A stretch of DNA of 64,000 bases from Corynebacterium suranareeae (GCF_002355155.1 NZ_AP017369.1:3162001-3226000), one strand, 5' to 3'. Counted from the first letter of the stretch, positions 19,754 through 29,388 are shown. Translations and numbers: made by a program. Notes: a model not told the origin generated them from the sequence alone.

Positions 19754-19848
19754 AATGGTGCCTCCTGTTTTAGGTGATTTTTGCATTGTCCACGGCTTGA
19801 GCTTTGACCAGTTTCCTACCAGCATCCGCTGATAAGAATTACTCCTCA

Positions 19849-19868
19849 TTGAGCCTGCCTGACTCAAG
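19849..19868. promoter_or_regulatory. HAIR operator of dnaK
   Basis: TTGAGC-N7-ACTCAAG differs from the full HAIR at one inner position of the left half. It is about 95 bp upstream of the dnaK ATG. Confidence 0.8.
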
Positions 19869-19901
19869 CTTACATATATGACAACGGCGATTGCCACAAA
19901 G

Positions 19902-19920
19902 TTGTTCCAACTAGACTCAA
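19902..19920. promoter_or_regulatory. Second HAIR-like site of dnaK
   Basis: TTGTTC-N7-ACTCAA keeps the right half and spacing of HAIR with a degenerate left half, 53 bp from the stronger copy. The arrangement (one good, one weak HAIR) mirrors clpB. The rest of 19921-20093 shows no gene. Confidence 0.5.
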
Positions 19921-20093
19921 CTTTCTTTATTTCCGCAGGTAAAAAGCTTCCAACTAAGGGAAGAATCCGGGTTTACCCCTAGTTCCATAGCGCACAAAAA
20001 GGTGAAAATCTGACAACTTGCATGAACCAATAGCAACTTTCATCCACACCATTCCAAGAAAATCAAAGTAGACATACTTAATTACGACGCCCA

Positions 20094-21524
20094 ATGTCCC
20101 ACACCTATGGCATAGTGATTTTTGTGAGCACTAAACCTGGAAACCCATCCAATAGGGATGACACAAATAGCTCTATCCCTTCAAAAGATTTGCCCGAAAC
20201 CGTCCTAGACGCGATCGAGGACAACTTCGAGCCACCACTAAATGCCCAAAAGCCAACGGCAGACGCCTCTGATGAGCCATCCGTGACACCGGCAGCTGAT
20301 TCCGAGACCGTCACAGACCGTTCAGTGATTTTGGGACGCGACGGTCGTTGGCTATCCGGCTGGGCGTTGCGTTTCATCGTGCTTGTCATTGCTGGTGTCA
20401 TCGCGCTGCGCATGTTGGGCTTCATCTGGGTCGGCCTTCTCCCGGTAGTCCTCGCGCTTTTAGTCTGCACAGTGCTGTGGCCACCTGTTAAATGGCTGCG
20501 TGACCATAAAGTTCCAGCCGCTTTGGCTGTGGTGATTACCATCCTGGGATTTTTCGCCATCATTGGTGGCGTTTTCGCAGCAATCGCACCGAGCGTGTCA
20601 TCACAGACTAAGGAAGTGGTTGATCAAGCTACAGCGGGCGCCCAAGATCTCATGGATTGGGTCCAAGGACCACCATTTAATTTTGATGTTTCGCAATTTG
20701 AAGGTGCACTCAATGATTTAACATCCATGCTGCAATCACAGTCTTCGACTATTGCTTCTGGTGTTTTCTCCGGCCTATCCACTGCTTCATCAATCTTGGT
20801 CACTCTAGCCGTGATGCTGGTTTTGACTTTCTTCTTCCTCAAAGACGGGCCTCGCTTCCTTCCGTGGATGCGTGGTTTCACCGGCGAAAACGCTGGTTGG
20901 CACCTCACTGAGGTCATGACTCGCACATGGAATACCTTGGCTGGATTCATCCGCGCACAGGCATTGGTCTCCATGGTCGATGCAGTGTTCATCGGCATCG
21001 GTCTTTTAATCCTCGGCGTCCCAATGGCTCTTGCGCTTGCAGTGATCACGTTCTTCGCCGGCTTCATTCCTATCGTCGGTGCCGTGTCTGCAGGTGCTTT
21101 GGCAGTGATCATCGCACTTGTTACCAACGGAGTCACCAACGCGCTGTTAGTTCTCGTGTTGATCCTTGCTGTTCAGCAAATTGAGGGCAATGTTTTGTCC
21201 CCATTCCTGCAGTCCAAGGCCATGAACCTGCACGCAGCGGTTGTGTTGCTCTCCGTTACTGTTGGCTCCACTATGTTCGGCATCATCGGTGCATTCCTGG
21301 CCGTTCCGGTTGCCGCAACTTTGGCAGTGTGGATTCGCTACCACTCCGAAATGGTTGCGCTGCGCACGGGTGAAATCACCATCGATGATATCGAGATAGC
21401 CACAGCCAAAGGCTCCCCAACCAGTATCAGCAGCCAAGAAACACTCGCTGCTATCCGAAGTAGATTTGCCAAACTTGGTCGCAAAAAACCAGAGTCCGAT
21501 GCAGAGAAAACTCCAAGTAAATAA
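20094..21524 (+). CDS. AI-2E/PerM-family transporter-like membrane protein
   Basis: A 476-residue membrane protein of the AI-2E/PerM family. A charged soluble N-terminus (about 1-85) precedes paired membrane helices (about 90-175), a soluble segment, and a C-terminal cluster of helices (about 225-420) with the glycine-rich FFAGFIPIVGAVSAGALAVI motif of the family. The C-terminal 50 residues are soluble and charged. Family members export small molecules or act as sodium/proton antiporters; the role here is unknown. Start is uncertain: the ATG at 20094 or the GTG at 20127 (VSTKPGNPS). Neither has a Shine-Dalgarno. It is divergent from dnaK. Confidence 0.85.
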   Translation: MSHTYGIVIFVSTKPGNPSNRDDTNSSIPSKDLPETVLDAIEDNFEPPLNAQKPTADASDEPSVTPAADSETVTDRSVILGRDGRWLSGWALRFIVLVIAGVIALRMLGFIWVGLLPVVLALLVCTVLWPPVKWLRDHKVPAALAVVITILGFFAIIGGVFAAIAPSVSSQTKEVVDQATAGAQDLMDWVQGPPFNFDVSQFEGALNDLTSMLQSQSSTIASGVFSGLSTASSILVTLAVMLVLTFFFLKDGPRFLPWMRGFTGENAGWHLTEVMTRTWNTLAGFIRAQALVSMVDAVFIGIGLLILGVPMALALAVITFFAGFIPIVGAVSAGALAVIIALVTNGVTNALLVLVLILAVQQIEGNVLSPFLQSKAMNLHAAVVLLSVTVGSTMFGIIGAFLAVPVAATLAVWIRYHSEMVALRTGEITIDDIEIATAKGSPTSISSQETLAAIRSRFAKLGRKKPESDAEKTPSK

Positions 21525-21532
21525 CAACGCTC

Positions 21533-21559
21533 AACCCGATGCCACCACGGCATCGGGTT
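21533..21559. terminator. Bidirectional terminator
   Basis: AACCCGATGCC (21533-21543) pairs with GGCATCGGGTT (21549-21559) across a 5-nt loop and runs into T-rich DNA. It separates two convergent genes. Confidence 0.92.
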
Positions 21560-21562
21560 TTG

Positions 21563-22123
21563 TTATTTAAATACCTGCGCCGCTTCTGCTAATTGCCGAG
21601 CCCCAGCATCAACCGCATCAAACCACGAGCCCGCAGCTTCCTCATCCGCGCTGTCACTAACCTGCTTCAGCAGCGTAATCGGAACACCAAAATGCTTTGC
21701 GACGCCCACCAGCGCCGCCCCCTCCATATCGCACAGGGAGGCCCGGGCAGCCAGTCGGCTGCGCGTTTCAGAATCTGAAATAAAAGAGTTTCCAGTGGCC
21801 AAACTCGCTACCGGAAAATTCCCACTGGTGGCCAATGACGAGCCGTTAGGGCAAGGTTTTCCTGTAATTTCAGCAATCAATTCACTGCTGAAATCATGCT
21901 GCAAAACATGCTCGATCTCATAAACACCCGCTAGTCCATCAACCAATGCTCCCGCCGTACCAATGTTAATGATGCGAGTTGGCAACACTTCCCGAATAGC
22001 CAACTCCTTGGTCAAGATCATGGTCGCTGCATTGGTACCAATTCCGGTCACCAACACTTCACAATCTTCAGGAAGGTGCGTAGCTTCTTCAACAGTGGCA
22101 GATACATAAAGAATTGAAGTCAT
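21563..22123 (-). CDS. MTA/SAH nucleosidase-like phosphorylase-superfamily protein
   Basis: A 186-residue protein of the purine nucleoside phosphorylase superfamily, close to 5'-methylthioadenosine/S-adenosylhomocysteine nucleosidases. IINIGTAGALVDGLAGVYEI (about 51-70) and CDMEGAALVGVAKHFGVPI (about 131-149) carry the conserved Gly and Met-Glu ribose-contact motifs. The usual enzyme is about 230 residues, so this is a short form. It would split MTA or SAH to recycle adenine and sulfur, but the exact substrate is not certain. The start lies downstream of the AlbA-type gene on the same strand with a 46-nt gap. Confidence 0.8.
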   Translation of the reverse strand: MTSILYVSATVEEATHLPEDCEVLVTGIGTNAATMILTKELAIREVLPTRIINIGTAGALVDGLAGVYEIEHVLQHDFSSELIAEITGKPCPNGSSLATSGNFPVASLATGNSFISDSETRSRLAARASLCDMEGAALVGVAKHFGVPITLLKQVSDSADEEAAGSWFDAVDAGARQLAEAAQVFK

Positions 22124-22169
22124 GGTGAACCAGCTTAAACCTGACCACCCTGCAAGGTGCAGTTGTCAC

Positions 22170-23900
22170 TCACCAAGCAACCCATCTGGTTGTCGGCCCT
22201 CGCTGTGGGCCCTCAGGATCAATTCTTGCTTTTTCTAATTGCCGAAGCATCCTGAGCGTTTCAGTAACTTCCATCCTTGGCACTCCGAGTTCATCCGCGA
22301 CTTCTTTGGCCGTTATTTTCTTACCCGCTGACAATTTGTCTTCAATCCAACCTTGAATACCCTGAGGGACTTCCGCTGTTTTTTCTTCTTCACCAAAAGC
22401 CTGCAGAACCAGAGGGCCAGCGGTCCATTCCTTATTCGAATCTCCGACAGCAGCAACTAATCCAATCTCATCGAGCCAATCCATAAGCTCGCTTGCTCCT
22501 AGATCACTACTTTGAGTTTGAGTTCTCACTTCTTGGAGAGTTATTAATGGATGATCAAATAAATGACGTAACACCACAAGTGTCAGCACAGACTGAACTG
22601 CCTCAGGTGAATAATCTTGAGATAGCTGCAAAATCCCTTTAACAAAATTTGTATCCGGTCTGCCTGCGGAAATTATGACTTCCACCGATGTATCTGTTGT
22701 CCTTACAGCCGGTGGACGCCGTCCAGTTGACAACATTGATACCCACATGCGATCAAATCCTCTTGACGATTCTTCTGCAAGGCCCAAAATCCGCATCGCT
22801 GACATAAGTGTACGGTTTCGTGGCTGAGATACCGTCGTAAGCAGATTTTCTTGTGTTACTCCATGGGGCAATGGACCCGGTGACCAAACACTTAGTGTGC
22901 GCGGCGATTGATCAATAACCACTGGATCTGACATGTTCCAGTCGCGGTGTATAAGCGCATTAGCGATTACTTCATCAACAGCTTTGGCTGGAAACGCAGG
23001 GATTGGAATTTCTTGACCATTCTTAAGAAAAATTCGATCGATTTCTGCGGAAGAGGTCTCAGCGATTCGATTCAAAATCTCCTGAAAAGCCAAAACCAAT
23101 GGCGTTGATATTTCCCGCACTCTCGGATCTCCGCCTGGGACAGCCCGATGCAAATGGCGAATGCTTACGCGTCCTGTTGACAGAGGGGCAAAAAGAATCT
23201 CGGCTGCGACTGTTAATTGCCCTGATCGGGTAAGCAGTCCCAATTCTTCTAGAAGGCCTCGCGTGGTTGGAGGTACAGTATCCACCTGCCCTGACACGGT
23301 ACGACGGTCCACCAATAATGCCCGGGCTGCTGCAATTGCCACTGAATCTAGTTCATCAATCGACAATGCCGACTCCACCGCAGTGTGATCGGGGTTCGCG
23401 CGCTGTGCAATAAGCACCCGACGATCTTCAGTAGACATCGGGATGCAATCAGTGCCAATTCTCCTTGTAGCTTGCCCTTTTGTGCGTTCATAAAGGGTGT
23501 ATGCTTTTGGAATTCGAATCCAGATCAATCGTTGATCATTTACGAAAATCTCTTCCGCCTCTACCCGCAAGTTTGGTCGTGTGTTGGCAAAAATTCTCTG
23601 CTCAATCCAGCTCGTCGCTTTTAGCGTCCCTGTGAACGCAGCTGTCCCTGGGGTTTTATCAGCAATCCCAAGAATTAGGTGTGCATCTCCACCAGGCCCA
23701 TTAGCGAAACACACACTAGCGTCAGTTAATACTTCAACTAATTTGGCATCGTTACCTCGCCCTTTAAACGAAGGATCTTCTTTGAAGTCGAGCGTTTCGG
23801 ATTCTTGAGAATCAGCAATTTCACCAGCCTCGATACTCTCGATTGCTCGCAAAATTTCGGGCGGGAGCTTTCTGCCCTGTGGCTCGACAATTGTTGACAT
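22170..23900 (-). CDS. AlbA_2 (Schlafen-type) ATP-binding protein with winged helix
   Basis: A 576-residue multidomain protein. An N-terminal AlbA_2/Schlafen-type domain (about 30-170) has the ESETLDFKEDPSF start and GGDAHLILGIADKT core. A middle part contains an ATPase-like segment (about 305-400) with VDEVIANALIHRDWN, LSVWSPGPLPHGVT and RNRTLMSAMRILGLAEESSRG, as in HATPase_c_4 proteins. The C-terminus has winged-helix-like segments (about 420-575; ITAKEVADELGVPRMEVTET). Such proteins are annotated as regulators and some occur in defence islands; the function here is unknown. Its promoter DNA is packed with palindromic AGTTGTTT/AAACAACT repeats, so it may be autoregulated. It lies next to the Mks plasmid-defence operon. 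Confidence 0.8.
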   Translation of the reverse strand: MSTIVEPQGRKLPPEILRAIESIEAGEIADSQESETLDFKEDPSFKGRGNDAKLVEVLTDASVCFANGPGGDAHLILGIADKTPGTAAFTGTLKATSWIEQRIFANTRPNLRVEAEEIFVNDQRLIWIRIPKAYTLYERTKGQATRRIGTDCIPMSTEDRRVLIAQRANPDHTAVESALSIDELDSVAIAAARALLVDRRTVSGQVDTVPPTTRGLLEELGLLTRSGQLTVAAEILFAPLSTGRVSIRHLHRAVPGGDPRVREISTPLVLAFQEILNRIAETSSAEIDRIFLKNGQEIPIPAFPAKAVDEVIANALIHRDWNMSDPVVIDQSPRTLSVWSPGPLPHGVTQENLLTTVSQPRNRTLMSAMRILGLAEESSRGFDRMWVSMLSTGRRPPAVRTTDTSVEVIISAGRPDTNFVKGILQLSQDYSPEAVQSVLTLVVLRHLFDHPLITLQEVRTQTQSSDLGASELMDWLDEIGLVAAVGDSNKEWTAGPLVLQAFGEEEKTAEVPQGIQGWIEDKLSAGKKITAKEVADELGVPRMEVTETLRMLRQLEKARIDPEGPQRGPTTRWVAW

Positions 23901-23918
23901 AAAACACAGTATAGACAG

Positions 23919-23963
23919 AATAGTTGTTGCAAAGTTGTTTTAAACAACTTTGCAACAACTATT
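23919..23963. promoter_or_regulatory. Perfect 45-bp palindrome upstream of the AlbA_2 gene
   Basis: Positions 23919-23940 and 23942-23963 are exact 22-base reverse complements around one central base. Within each arm AGTTGTT occurs, so several overlapping AGTTGTTT/AAACAACT half-sites are present. The element ends about 20 bp from the gene start. Confidence 0.85.
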
Positions 23964-24090
23964 AAATTACTGCCCTCTAAAACCGCTAATAAAACCAACA
24001 AAGTACCAGATCAGAATAGTTTTTTAGAGCAATTAAAACAGCTCTCAGAACCTTGAATTACCTCCAAAATCCAAGAAATTTTCTGTCAAT

Positions 24091-24107
24091 AGTTGTTTAA
24101 AACAACT
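24091..24107. promoter_or_regulatory. Second AGTTGTTT-N-AAACAACT operator
   Basis: AGTTGTTT and AAACAACT around one base repeat the core of the 45-bp palindrome 130 bp further upstream. Single copies of ACAACT and AAACAACT follow at 24112-24129 and 24190-24210, giving a cluster across about 290 bp. Confidence 0.65.
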
Positions 24108-24199
24108 CTACAACAACTACCAAACAACTAATTCATAGCTACCCAACCGAATCCGCATAAAACACCAGGTCAAAGTGGTTATTAGTAGTAAAACAACTC

Positions 24200-24399
24200 C
24201 AAAACAACTAAAACTCCAGCGCGAATACCCACACCGTCAGAAACTGGAATGGAGGCCAATAGCTGATTCGGATTAGTGGCATGTTCACACTCTTGCGAGC
24301 TGTTTAAACAACCGAATTTTCCACCCAACTTGGGTGAATCTCACTAGAGGAAGATCATCTTGGCTCTCTGACTAGTGAAGATTTTTGACGTGGGCGACA
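24200..24399. other. Intergenic, no gene seen
   Basis: AT-rich DNA without a credible reading frame. GAGCTGTTTAAACAACCGAATTT (24297-24319) has a diverged relative at 24808-24831. Confidence 0.4.
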
Positions 24400-24720
24400 C
24401 TTTCGGCACTATTGTGGCCCAACTCTGCCAACCCACCCCACCCGTTAGCGTTTATCGCTTGTTTAACGCCTCGAGTTTTTCAGATGAGCTTATGTATGCA
24501 CTTCACCTTGAAAACCCCTTAAACGGGCTTCTGGGGAGGTATGACTTTTCAGGGTAAGGGCTTAAATTTGAGAGCGACCAAACCAGGAGACCCAGAATCT
24601 TCAAAAACTTAAATGTTGGGTCTCTGTGTTTGGTATTGAGCGCGATACACCAAACTAGGAGACCCACAAACGTCGAAAACGTGATTTCTGGGTCTCTGTG
24701 TTTGGTCTTATGCCGCCTAG
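24400..24720. repeat. Left copy of a roughly 320-bp inverted repeat
   Basis: The block matches, in inverse orientation, 36955-37290. It holds two tandem hairpins, 24577-24634 and 24649-24706, each with arms of the type ACCAAACNAGGAGACCCA and TGGGTCTCTGTGTTTGGT. Further out, the GTTTATCGCTTGTTTAA and CACTATTGTGGCC segments also have inverted counterparts near 37205 and 37240. Short frames inside both copies encode similar peptides, but only because the DNA repeats. The rest to 24953 is non-coding. Confidence 0.8.
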
Positions 24721-24953
24721 TTGCCGCCAAGCACGCGAACACCTAAATCCGCATGGGCAAACAGCTATTTCAGCACTAATTTGGCTCAAGTCGGGTCATA
24801 CCTTTGCGGGCTGTTTAACCAACCGAATTTCCCACATGCGCATTTGCACCACCTGGAACCTATAAGGCGCTTAGATAAGCGATACTGTGAGGTCACTTTT
24901 CTTTTGCCCCCTTTAGATTCGGTCAAATAGGATGGTTTTTGGAAACCCCACCA

Positions 24954-26063
24954 TCACAAACCGGATGAGGCACCGATGGCTAACTCGATTTCTTCAACAG
25001 CCAGATCAAGTCGGATGCGTTCTTGTTCAATCCGCAGCGCGCCACCGGTGATGAGTTGATCAAGGGCTTCGGATTCGATGTCGTTGAGGTTTTCAAAGCT
25101 TTCGGCGGTAAAGCTGCGGTCGGGAACTCCAAGGTAGCGCCATCTGGAGACGGTTTCGGGGTTCATCAGTACGGACTTGGTGGAGGGGACTCGGCTGCGG
25201 ACGGCGTCCAAAATTTTGAAACCGTCTAGGTCAAGATCTCCCCAGTACAGTAGCCGAACATTAGAAAAGTAGGGTGCTCGAACGATTTCCACTGCGCGAT
25301 AGCCCGCTCCCCAGGCAATGACAACACCTGGCCAGGTGGGTAATGAGAGGAAAGTGTCGAGGTTTTCCACCATCACAATTTTCTTTGCTGGCACAAGCTG
25401 AGAGAGGTTGGAAAGTGGTACTTCTATATCGGTAAGTCCAGCTGGTCCATCCATCACATCAAAGCGGAGTCGAACGCGGACTTCTGGCACACTCAAACCT
25501 AAACCGGGTTCACCACGTTTATCCGCCACCAGAGTTTCAATGAGTGCACGGTGGTTTTCTAACCATTTGGTGTGCACTCCCTCCACCGCGACGGCACGTT
25601 TCAGCAGGCCAGAGTTGGGGTGTTCTAAAAACCAGTCGACAACCAGGGACGCTTTGGCAAGGTCTTCAAAAGAAAGCGAACGCCACAATGAAACATTGCC
25701 TGCCACCACCGAGCCCGTGAAATCCGACAACTGGGCAAAGCGCGCTACCAGGTCGAACCATTCGTCTTCTACCTGAGCAAACGAAACTAACTGTTCAATC
25801 GTGACCAGGTTCAAACGAACTGGGACTTCTGTTTTGCCTAAGCCCACAGGTGACCAGTTCCGCACAGCGTATTCCACATCATCGCGGCCCTCCCACTGGC
25901 GGATAAATTCCTTCGTCGCGTCAATGTCGGCAACTGCTTTGGCTGCTGTTGGTGGGTGCAGGGGCAGGTGTAGGCCTGCAAATTCGCCGAGGAGTAGCTC
26001 GCTTAGGTGCGCGTGGAAGTAGCGCGCGCTGCGGTGGCGGGCGGCGTCGATAAGCAATGTCAT
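24954..26063 (-). CDS. mksG: MksG/JetD plasmid-cleaving nuclease subunit (Wadjet)
   Basis: The 369-residue nuclease subunit of the MksBEFG/Wadjet system. In known systems it is a TOPRIM-fold nuclease that cuts circular plasmid DNA trapped by the SMC-like complex. An N-terminal DUF3322-like region is followed by a C-terminal DUF2220/TOPRIM region. Glu233 in VMVENLDTFLSL and the DxD of LLYWGDLDLDGFKI (about 274-281) match the expected metal-binding residues. It is the last gene of a tight operon, 1 nt after mksB. A 13-mer copy (26044-26056) lies near its start. This part is intact, so the system may be active. Confidence 0.9.
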   Translation of the reverse strand: MTLLIDAARHRSARYFHAHLSELLLGEFAGLHLPLHPPTAAKAVADIDATKEFIRQWEGRDDVEYAVRNWSPVGLGKTEVPVRLNLVTIEQLVSFAQVEDEWFDLVARFAQLSDFTGSVVAGNVSLWRSLSFEDLAKASLVVDWFLEHPNSGLLKRAVAVEGVHTKWLENHRALIETLVADKRGEPGLGLSVPEVRVRLRFDVMDGPAGLTDIEVPLSNLSQLVPAKKIVMVENLDTFLSLPTWPGVVIAWGAGYRAVEIVRAPYFSNVRLLYWGDLDLDGFKILDAVRSRVPSTKSVLMNPETVSRWRYLGVPDRSFTAESFENLNDIESEALDQLITGGALRIEQERIRLDLAVEEIELAIGASSGL

Positions 26064-26064
26064 T

Positions 26065-29000
26065 TTATTTTTCTATCTTTGAAAAGCTGGAGTTTCCTTG
26101 GATCTGGCCTGTGGCGTTGGGTTTTTCGGCGTAGCTGACCACGATGGTGGAGCCGACGTATTCGCCGAGCGTTTGGATGAGTTTCAGCGGGGTGGCGAGC
26201 ACCATGTGGAAGCCGAAACTGTGGAAAACGTTCATGGTTTGGCGGGTAAAGGCAGGGTCGGCGCGGTCGAAGGCTTCATCTAAAATGACGGTCGCGTAGG
26301 TGGGATAGTGAGCGCCGGGCTCAGCCAGTTGATAGCGAAGCGCAGCGGCGAGGCAGAAGAACACCAGCTTTTGGGCTTGACCACCGGAAAGCGACGCGGA
26401 ATCAACGTAGGTGTTTACGGTTGCGCCAGATTGATCGCGTTCAATTCCGATGAAGCGGACGTGCCTGCGGGTATCTAACACGGTGTTGCGCCAGCGGGCA
26501 TCGGCAGATTCTTGGGAGGCGAGCCTGGAGATAATATCGGCGATCAAAGCGTACTTGGAAAACGCCTGTTTTTCATCGCTTGTTCCCAGGTCACCGCTGG
26601 TTACGGCATCGAGTTTCTGCTGGAATTCTTTGACCAAAGGACCACTTTGATCACGGATATCGATGTGCAGATAGCGGCCTTCGTTGAACTCGGATTGCGC
26701 TAATGAGGCATTGATGGGCTCGATGCGTTCTTCGATTTCCCGGCGCGCATCACGTAGACGTCGAGAAATTTGGCCGAGGTTTCGCGTGGACATCTCATTC
26801 ATGAGGCCTAGGAATTTGGTGGTAAATTCTGCGAGACGATCGCTGCGCAGTTCACCAAGCCGGTTGATTGCTTCACCAACAAAGTCAGGTTCTGCTTGCA
26901 AATCGGCACGGTTGGCAGGCCACGTTTCAATATAGCTGCGCAAAATTCCAACGATTTGGCTTTCGCAGCGCCGAAGTTCGGTCTCGTTGGCTTCGATTTG
27001 TTTGTCTAAATCTTCGCGCAACGCAATGGTTTGTTCATCCACATTGGCGGCGTGGACTCTGCGGGTGTTGGAAAGGAAAAGTTTTTCCACTTCGCGTTCA
27101 ATATCTTCTGGAACCTCCGCTACGGGCATGCTGTTGAGACGTTGTAATTCAGCAGTTGCTTGTTCCAGATTAACCACGATGCGAGTTTCTTCATGCTCTG
27201 CACTTTTCAGTAATCGTGTCATGTGCTCGAGCGTCTGCTTCGTGGCCTCGTGGCGGGCGGCAAGTTCTGTGGCTTCAGGAGTGTTGTTGAGTTCTTCTAA
27301 CAATCGATCAAGTTCCGCCACGGCCGCATCTGCAGACTCGGTATCAATCTGCGCCCACGACACCTTCAAAATTTCCAGCGAGACTTGGTAGTGTCGGTCA
27401 AGTTCCCGCAGCTCAGCACGGTTTGCCGCGATGCGGTTATCAGCTGCCTGCACTATTGCTCTAGACACTTTCACCGTTTCACGCAGCGTTTCCACTTTGG
27501 CATCGTTGGTGGATCCCAGACGGTAGGTGGACCGATCCCCCAGTTTGCGGCGGTCATCTTTTTCCCAACGCGTGGTCGGGTCACCGGTTTGTTGTGCAAA
27601 TTTCCGCACGCCCAAAATGGTGACGCCCTGCTCACGAGGCCCCAGTGCAGATAATTCCTCTGGGGTGTGCACGCAGCGAATATTAAAGCGTTTGCCTAAT
27701 TCTTGGTTCACCCAATCTTTAAACGGCGAATCCACAACATCAACTTTTCGGATCATGGAATCCGCTGGATACCGGGGCGTTTTGTACTCCCCCGTTGTCA
27801 CCACACCGTTGAATTTCAGCAGCGCATTCAAATGCTCGCCATTAACCCAATCGCGCACACGCGGCAACAACCCATGTGGAACCAACATTTCCGCAGCAAA
27901 ACCACCCAAAAGGCGCTGCACAACTGGTTCCCACTCTGCGTTATTTGGGTCAATAAGCTCACCGGCAAAAGGCACATCACGTGGGCTGATGCCTAAATCC
28001 TGACACATTCGTTCCCGCACCTGCAGCAAACGATATTCAATATTACTGCTGCCTTTACTCAAAGAAGACAGCTCTTGATCCGCTGCTTTGAACTCATCGT
28101 ATGCACGCGTGCGTTCTTCTACATTCTTTTGACCTGCAGCTTCAAGCTCCTCCCGCGCGCCCGGGTATTCATCAACACTCAGTCGCGCAGCATTGTTGAG
28201 CTCTAATAACTCCTCCGCCGATTCCGGCGCCACACCACCTAGCCCCTTAACCAATGCGTCCAGGCCAGCGCGAGCAGCGCTTATTGTTTTTCGCTTTTCG
28301 ACGGCCCCCTCCCTCTTCGCACTCAGCACACCATGCTGCGCTCCCACAATTTGTTTAACGTTGTCACGTGCGAGGGTTTCCATTTCGCGGGCTCGATCAG
28401 CTTCTATTTTTGCTGATTCCACCTTTGATTTCGCCTGCGCATGCTCCACAGTAAACTTACGGACGAGCGTTTCCTGTTCTTCTTTTTTAATGCGATTTCC
28501 CACCGCGGGAAGTGCTTTTTTCAATGCATTGGCATGGTCTTTGGACTGTGTGGCTTTGTCCCGCCGGTTTCTTAAATCCACCAGTGGGTCTAATGTTTGG
28601 ATCTGTTTCTTGGTGTCTTCTACCTGCTCATAGGCAACTTCCAAATCATGGAATTGAGCCACGGCGGTTTTGGCAATTTCGAAGGTATCGGGTTCAACCA
28701 GCATGTAATCCCTGAACAGGTCATCAAGGCTTTGGAGGTCTTTTGCTGATTGTGCACGGTGTAGCAACAGCAATGCTTCTTCACTGGAGATCCCCAACCG
28801 ACTTCTAAACCGGTTGGAAAATACGGAATGCTGATCACTAAACGTAGCGTTTTTAAACGTGGCTTTAATACGCCGCTTATCGATCCCATCTTTTAAAAAT
28901 TCCAGCAACTCAGTGATATTTTGATCAGCTGAAAACACCCCATACAGCGATGAAATATCTGACCGTAAATTGTGCCCAGATTTTAGATAGAAAATAGCCA

Positions 29001-29388
29001 CCAAGGTGTACTCTTGACCCTCACCATTTGAGTACGTCAACCCGATGATCGAATACGTTGCGCGTGGTCGAAGATAGGTGGACACAATTTGATCTTGCAG
29101 CGGATCTTCCGTTGCTCGCCACGCACCACGAATATAGGTAACTAAACTGCGGCCTTTGTTTCGGGGAGTATTAGCTTGGGCGGCGGAATTGAAACGTAGT
29201 TTTCCTTGTGGAAGAAGCACAGCGGTGATCGCGTCAATAATCGTGGATTTTCCAGATCCTGATCCACCTGTAACTAAAATTCCTTCCCTGGTGACAGGAA
29301 TATCTACAGTTCCATGAAAAGTTCCCCAGTTGATCAGCTGAATTCTAGACAGCCGAAATTGGCCTGGGTGAATGGGATCGGTGCTCAT
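26065..29388 (-). CDS. mksB: MksB/JetC SMC-like ATPase (Wadjet)
   Basis: The 1107-residue SMC-like motor of the MksBEFG complex. The N-terminal head has Walker A GGSGSGKSTIIDAITAVLLP (about 41-60). Long coiled-coil arms flank a hinge region around the middle. The C-terminal head has the ABC signature SASLSGGQAQKLVFFCLAAA (about 1000) and Walker B YATVILDEAFDRAD (about 1040). The head sequence resembles MukB/JetC more than canonical SMC. In known systems it extrudes DNA loops and detects small circular plasmids. It overlaps mksE by 4 nt. Confidence 0.93.
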   Translation of the reverse strand: MSTDPIHPGQFRLSRIQLINWGTFHGTVDIPVTREGILVTGGSGSGKSTIIDAITAVLLPQGKLRFNSAAQANTPRNKGRSLVTYIRGAWRATEDPLQDQIVSTYLRPRATYSIIGLTYSNGEGQEYTLVAIFYLKSGHNLRSDISSLYGVFSADQNITELLEFLKDGIDKRRIKATFKNATFSDQHSVFSNRFRSRLGISSEEALLLLHRAQSAKDLQSLDDLFRDYMLVEPDTFEIAKTAVAQFHDLEVAYEQVEDTKKQIQTLDPLVDLRNRRDKATQSKDHANALKKALPAVGNRIKKEEQETLVRKFTVEHAQAKSKVESAKIEADRAREMETLARDNVKQIVGAQHGVLSAKREGAVEKRKTISAARAGLDALVKGLGGVAPESAEELLELNNAARLSVDEYPGAREELEAAGQKNVEERTRAYDEFKAADQELSSLSKGSSNIEYRLLQVRERMCQDLGISPRDVPFAGELIDPNNAEWEPVVQRLLGGFAAEMLVPHGLLPRVRDWVNGEHLNALLKFNGVVTTGEYKTPRYPADSMIRKVDVVDSPFKDWVNQELGKRFNIRCVHTPEELSALGPREQGVTILGVRKFAQQTGDPTTRWEKDDRRKLGDRSTYRLGSTNDAKVETLRETVKVSRAIVQAADNRIAANRAELRELDRHYQVSLEILKVSWAQIDTESADAAVAELDRLLEELNNTPEATELAARHEATKQTLEHMTRLLKSAEHEETRIVVNLEQATAELQRLNSMPVAEVPEDIEREVEKLFLSNTRRVHAANVDEQTIALREDLDKQIEANETELRRCESQIVGILRSYIETWPANRADLQAEPDFVGEAINRLGELRSDRLAEFTTKFLGLMNEMSTRNLGQISRRLRDARREIEERIEPINASLAQSEFNEGRYLHIDIRDQSGPLVKEFQQKLDAVTSGDLGTSDEKQAFSKYALIADIISRLASQESADARWRNTVLDTRRHVRFIGIERDQSGATVNTYVDSASLSGGQAQKLVFFCLAAALRYQLAEPGAHYPTYATVILDEAFDRADPAFTRQTMNVFHSFGFHMVLATPLKLIQTLGEYVGSTIVVSYAEKPNATGQIQGNSSFSKIEK

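Noticed and set aside
23738..24001. 87-codon frame over the 45-bp palindrome
   Set aside because: It spans the AlbA_2 promoter and the start of that gene in another frame; likely a chance frame.
24503..24742. 79-codon frame similar to one at 36961-37227
   Set aside because: The two peptides match because both lie in the inverted non-coding repeat; they have no ribosome site and their codons cover the hairpin arms.
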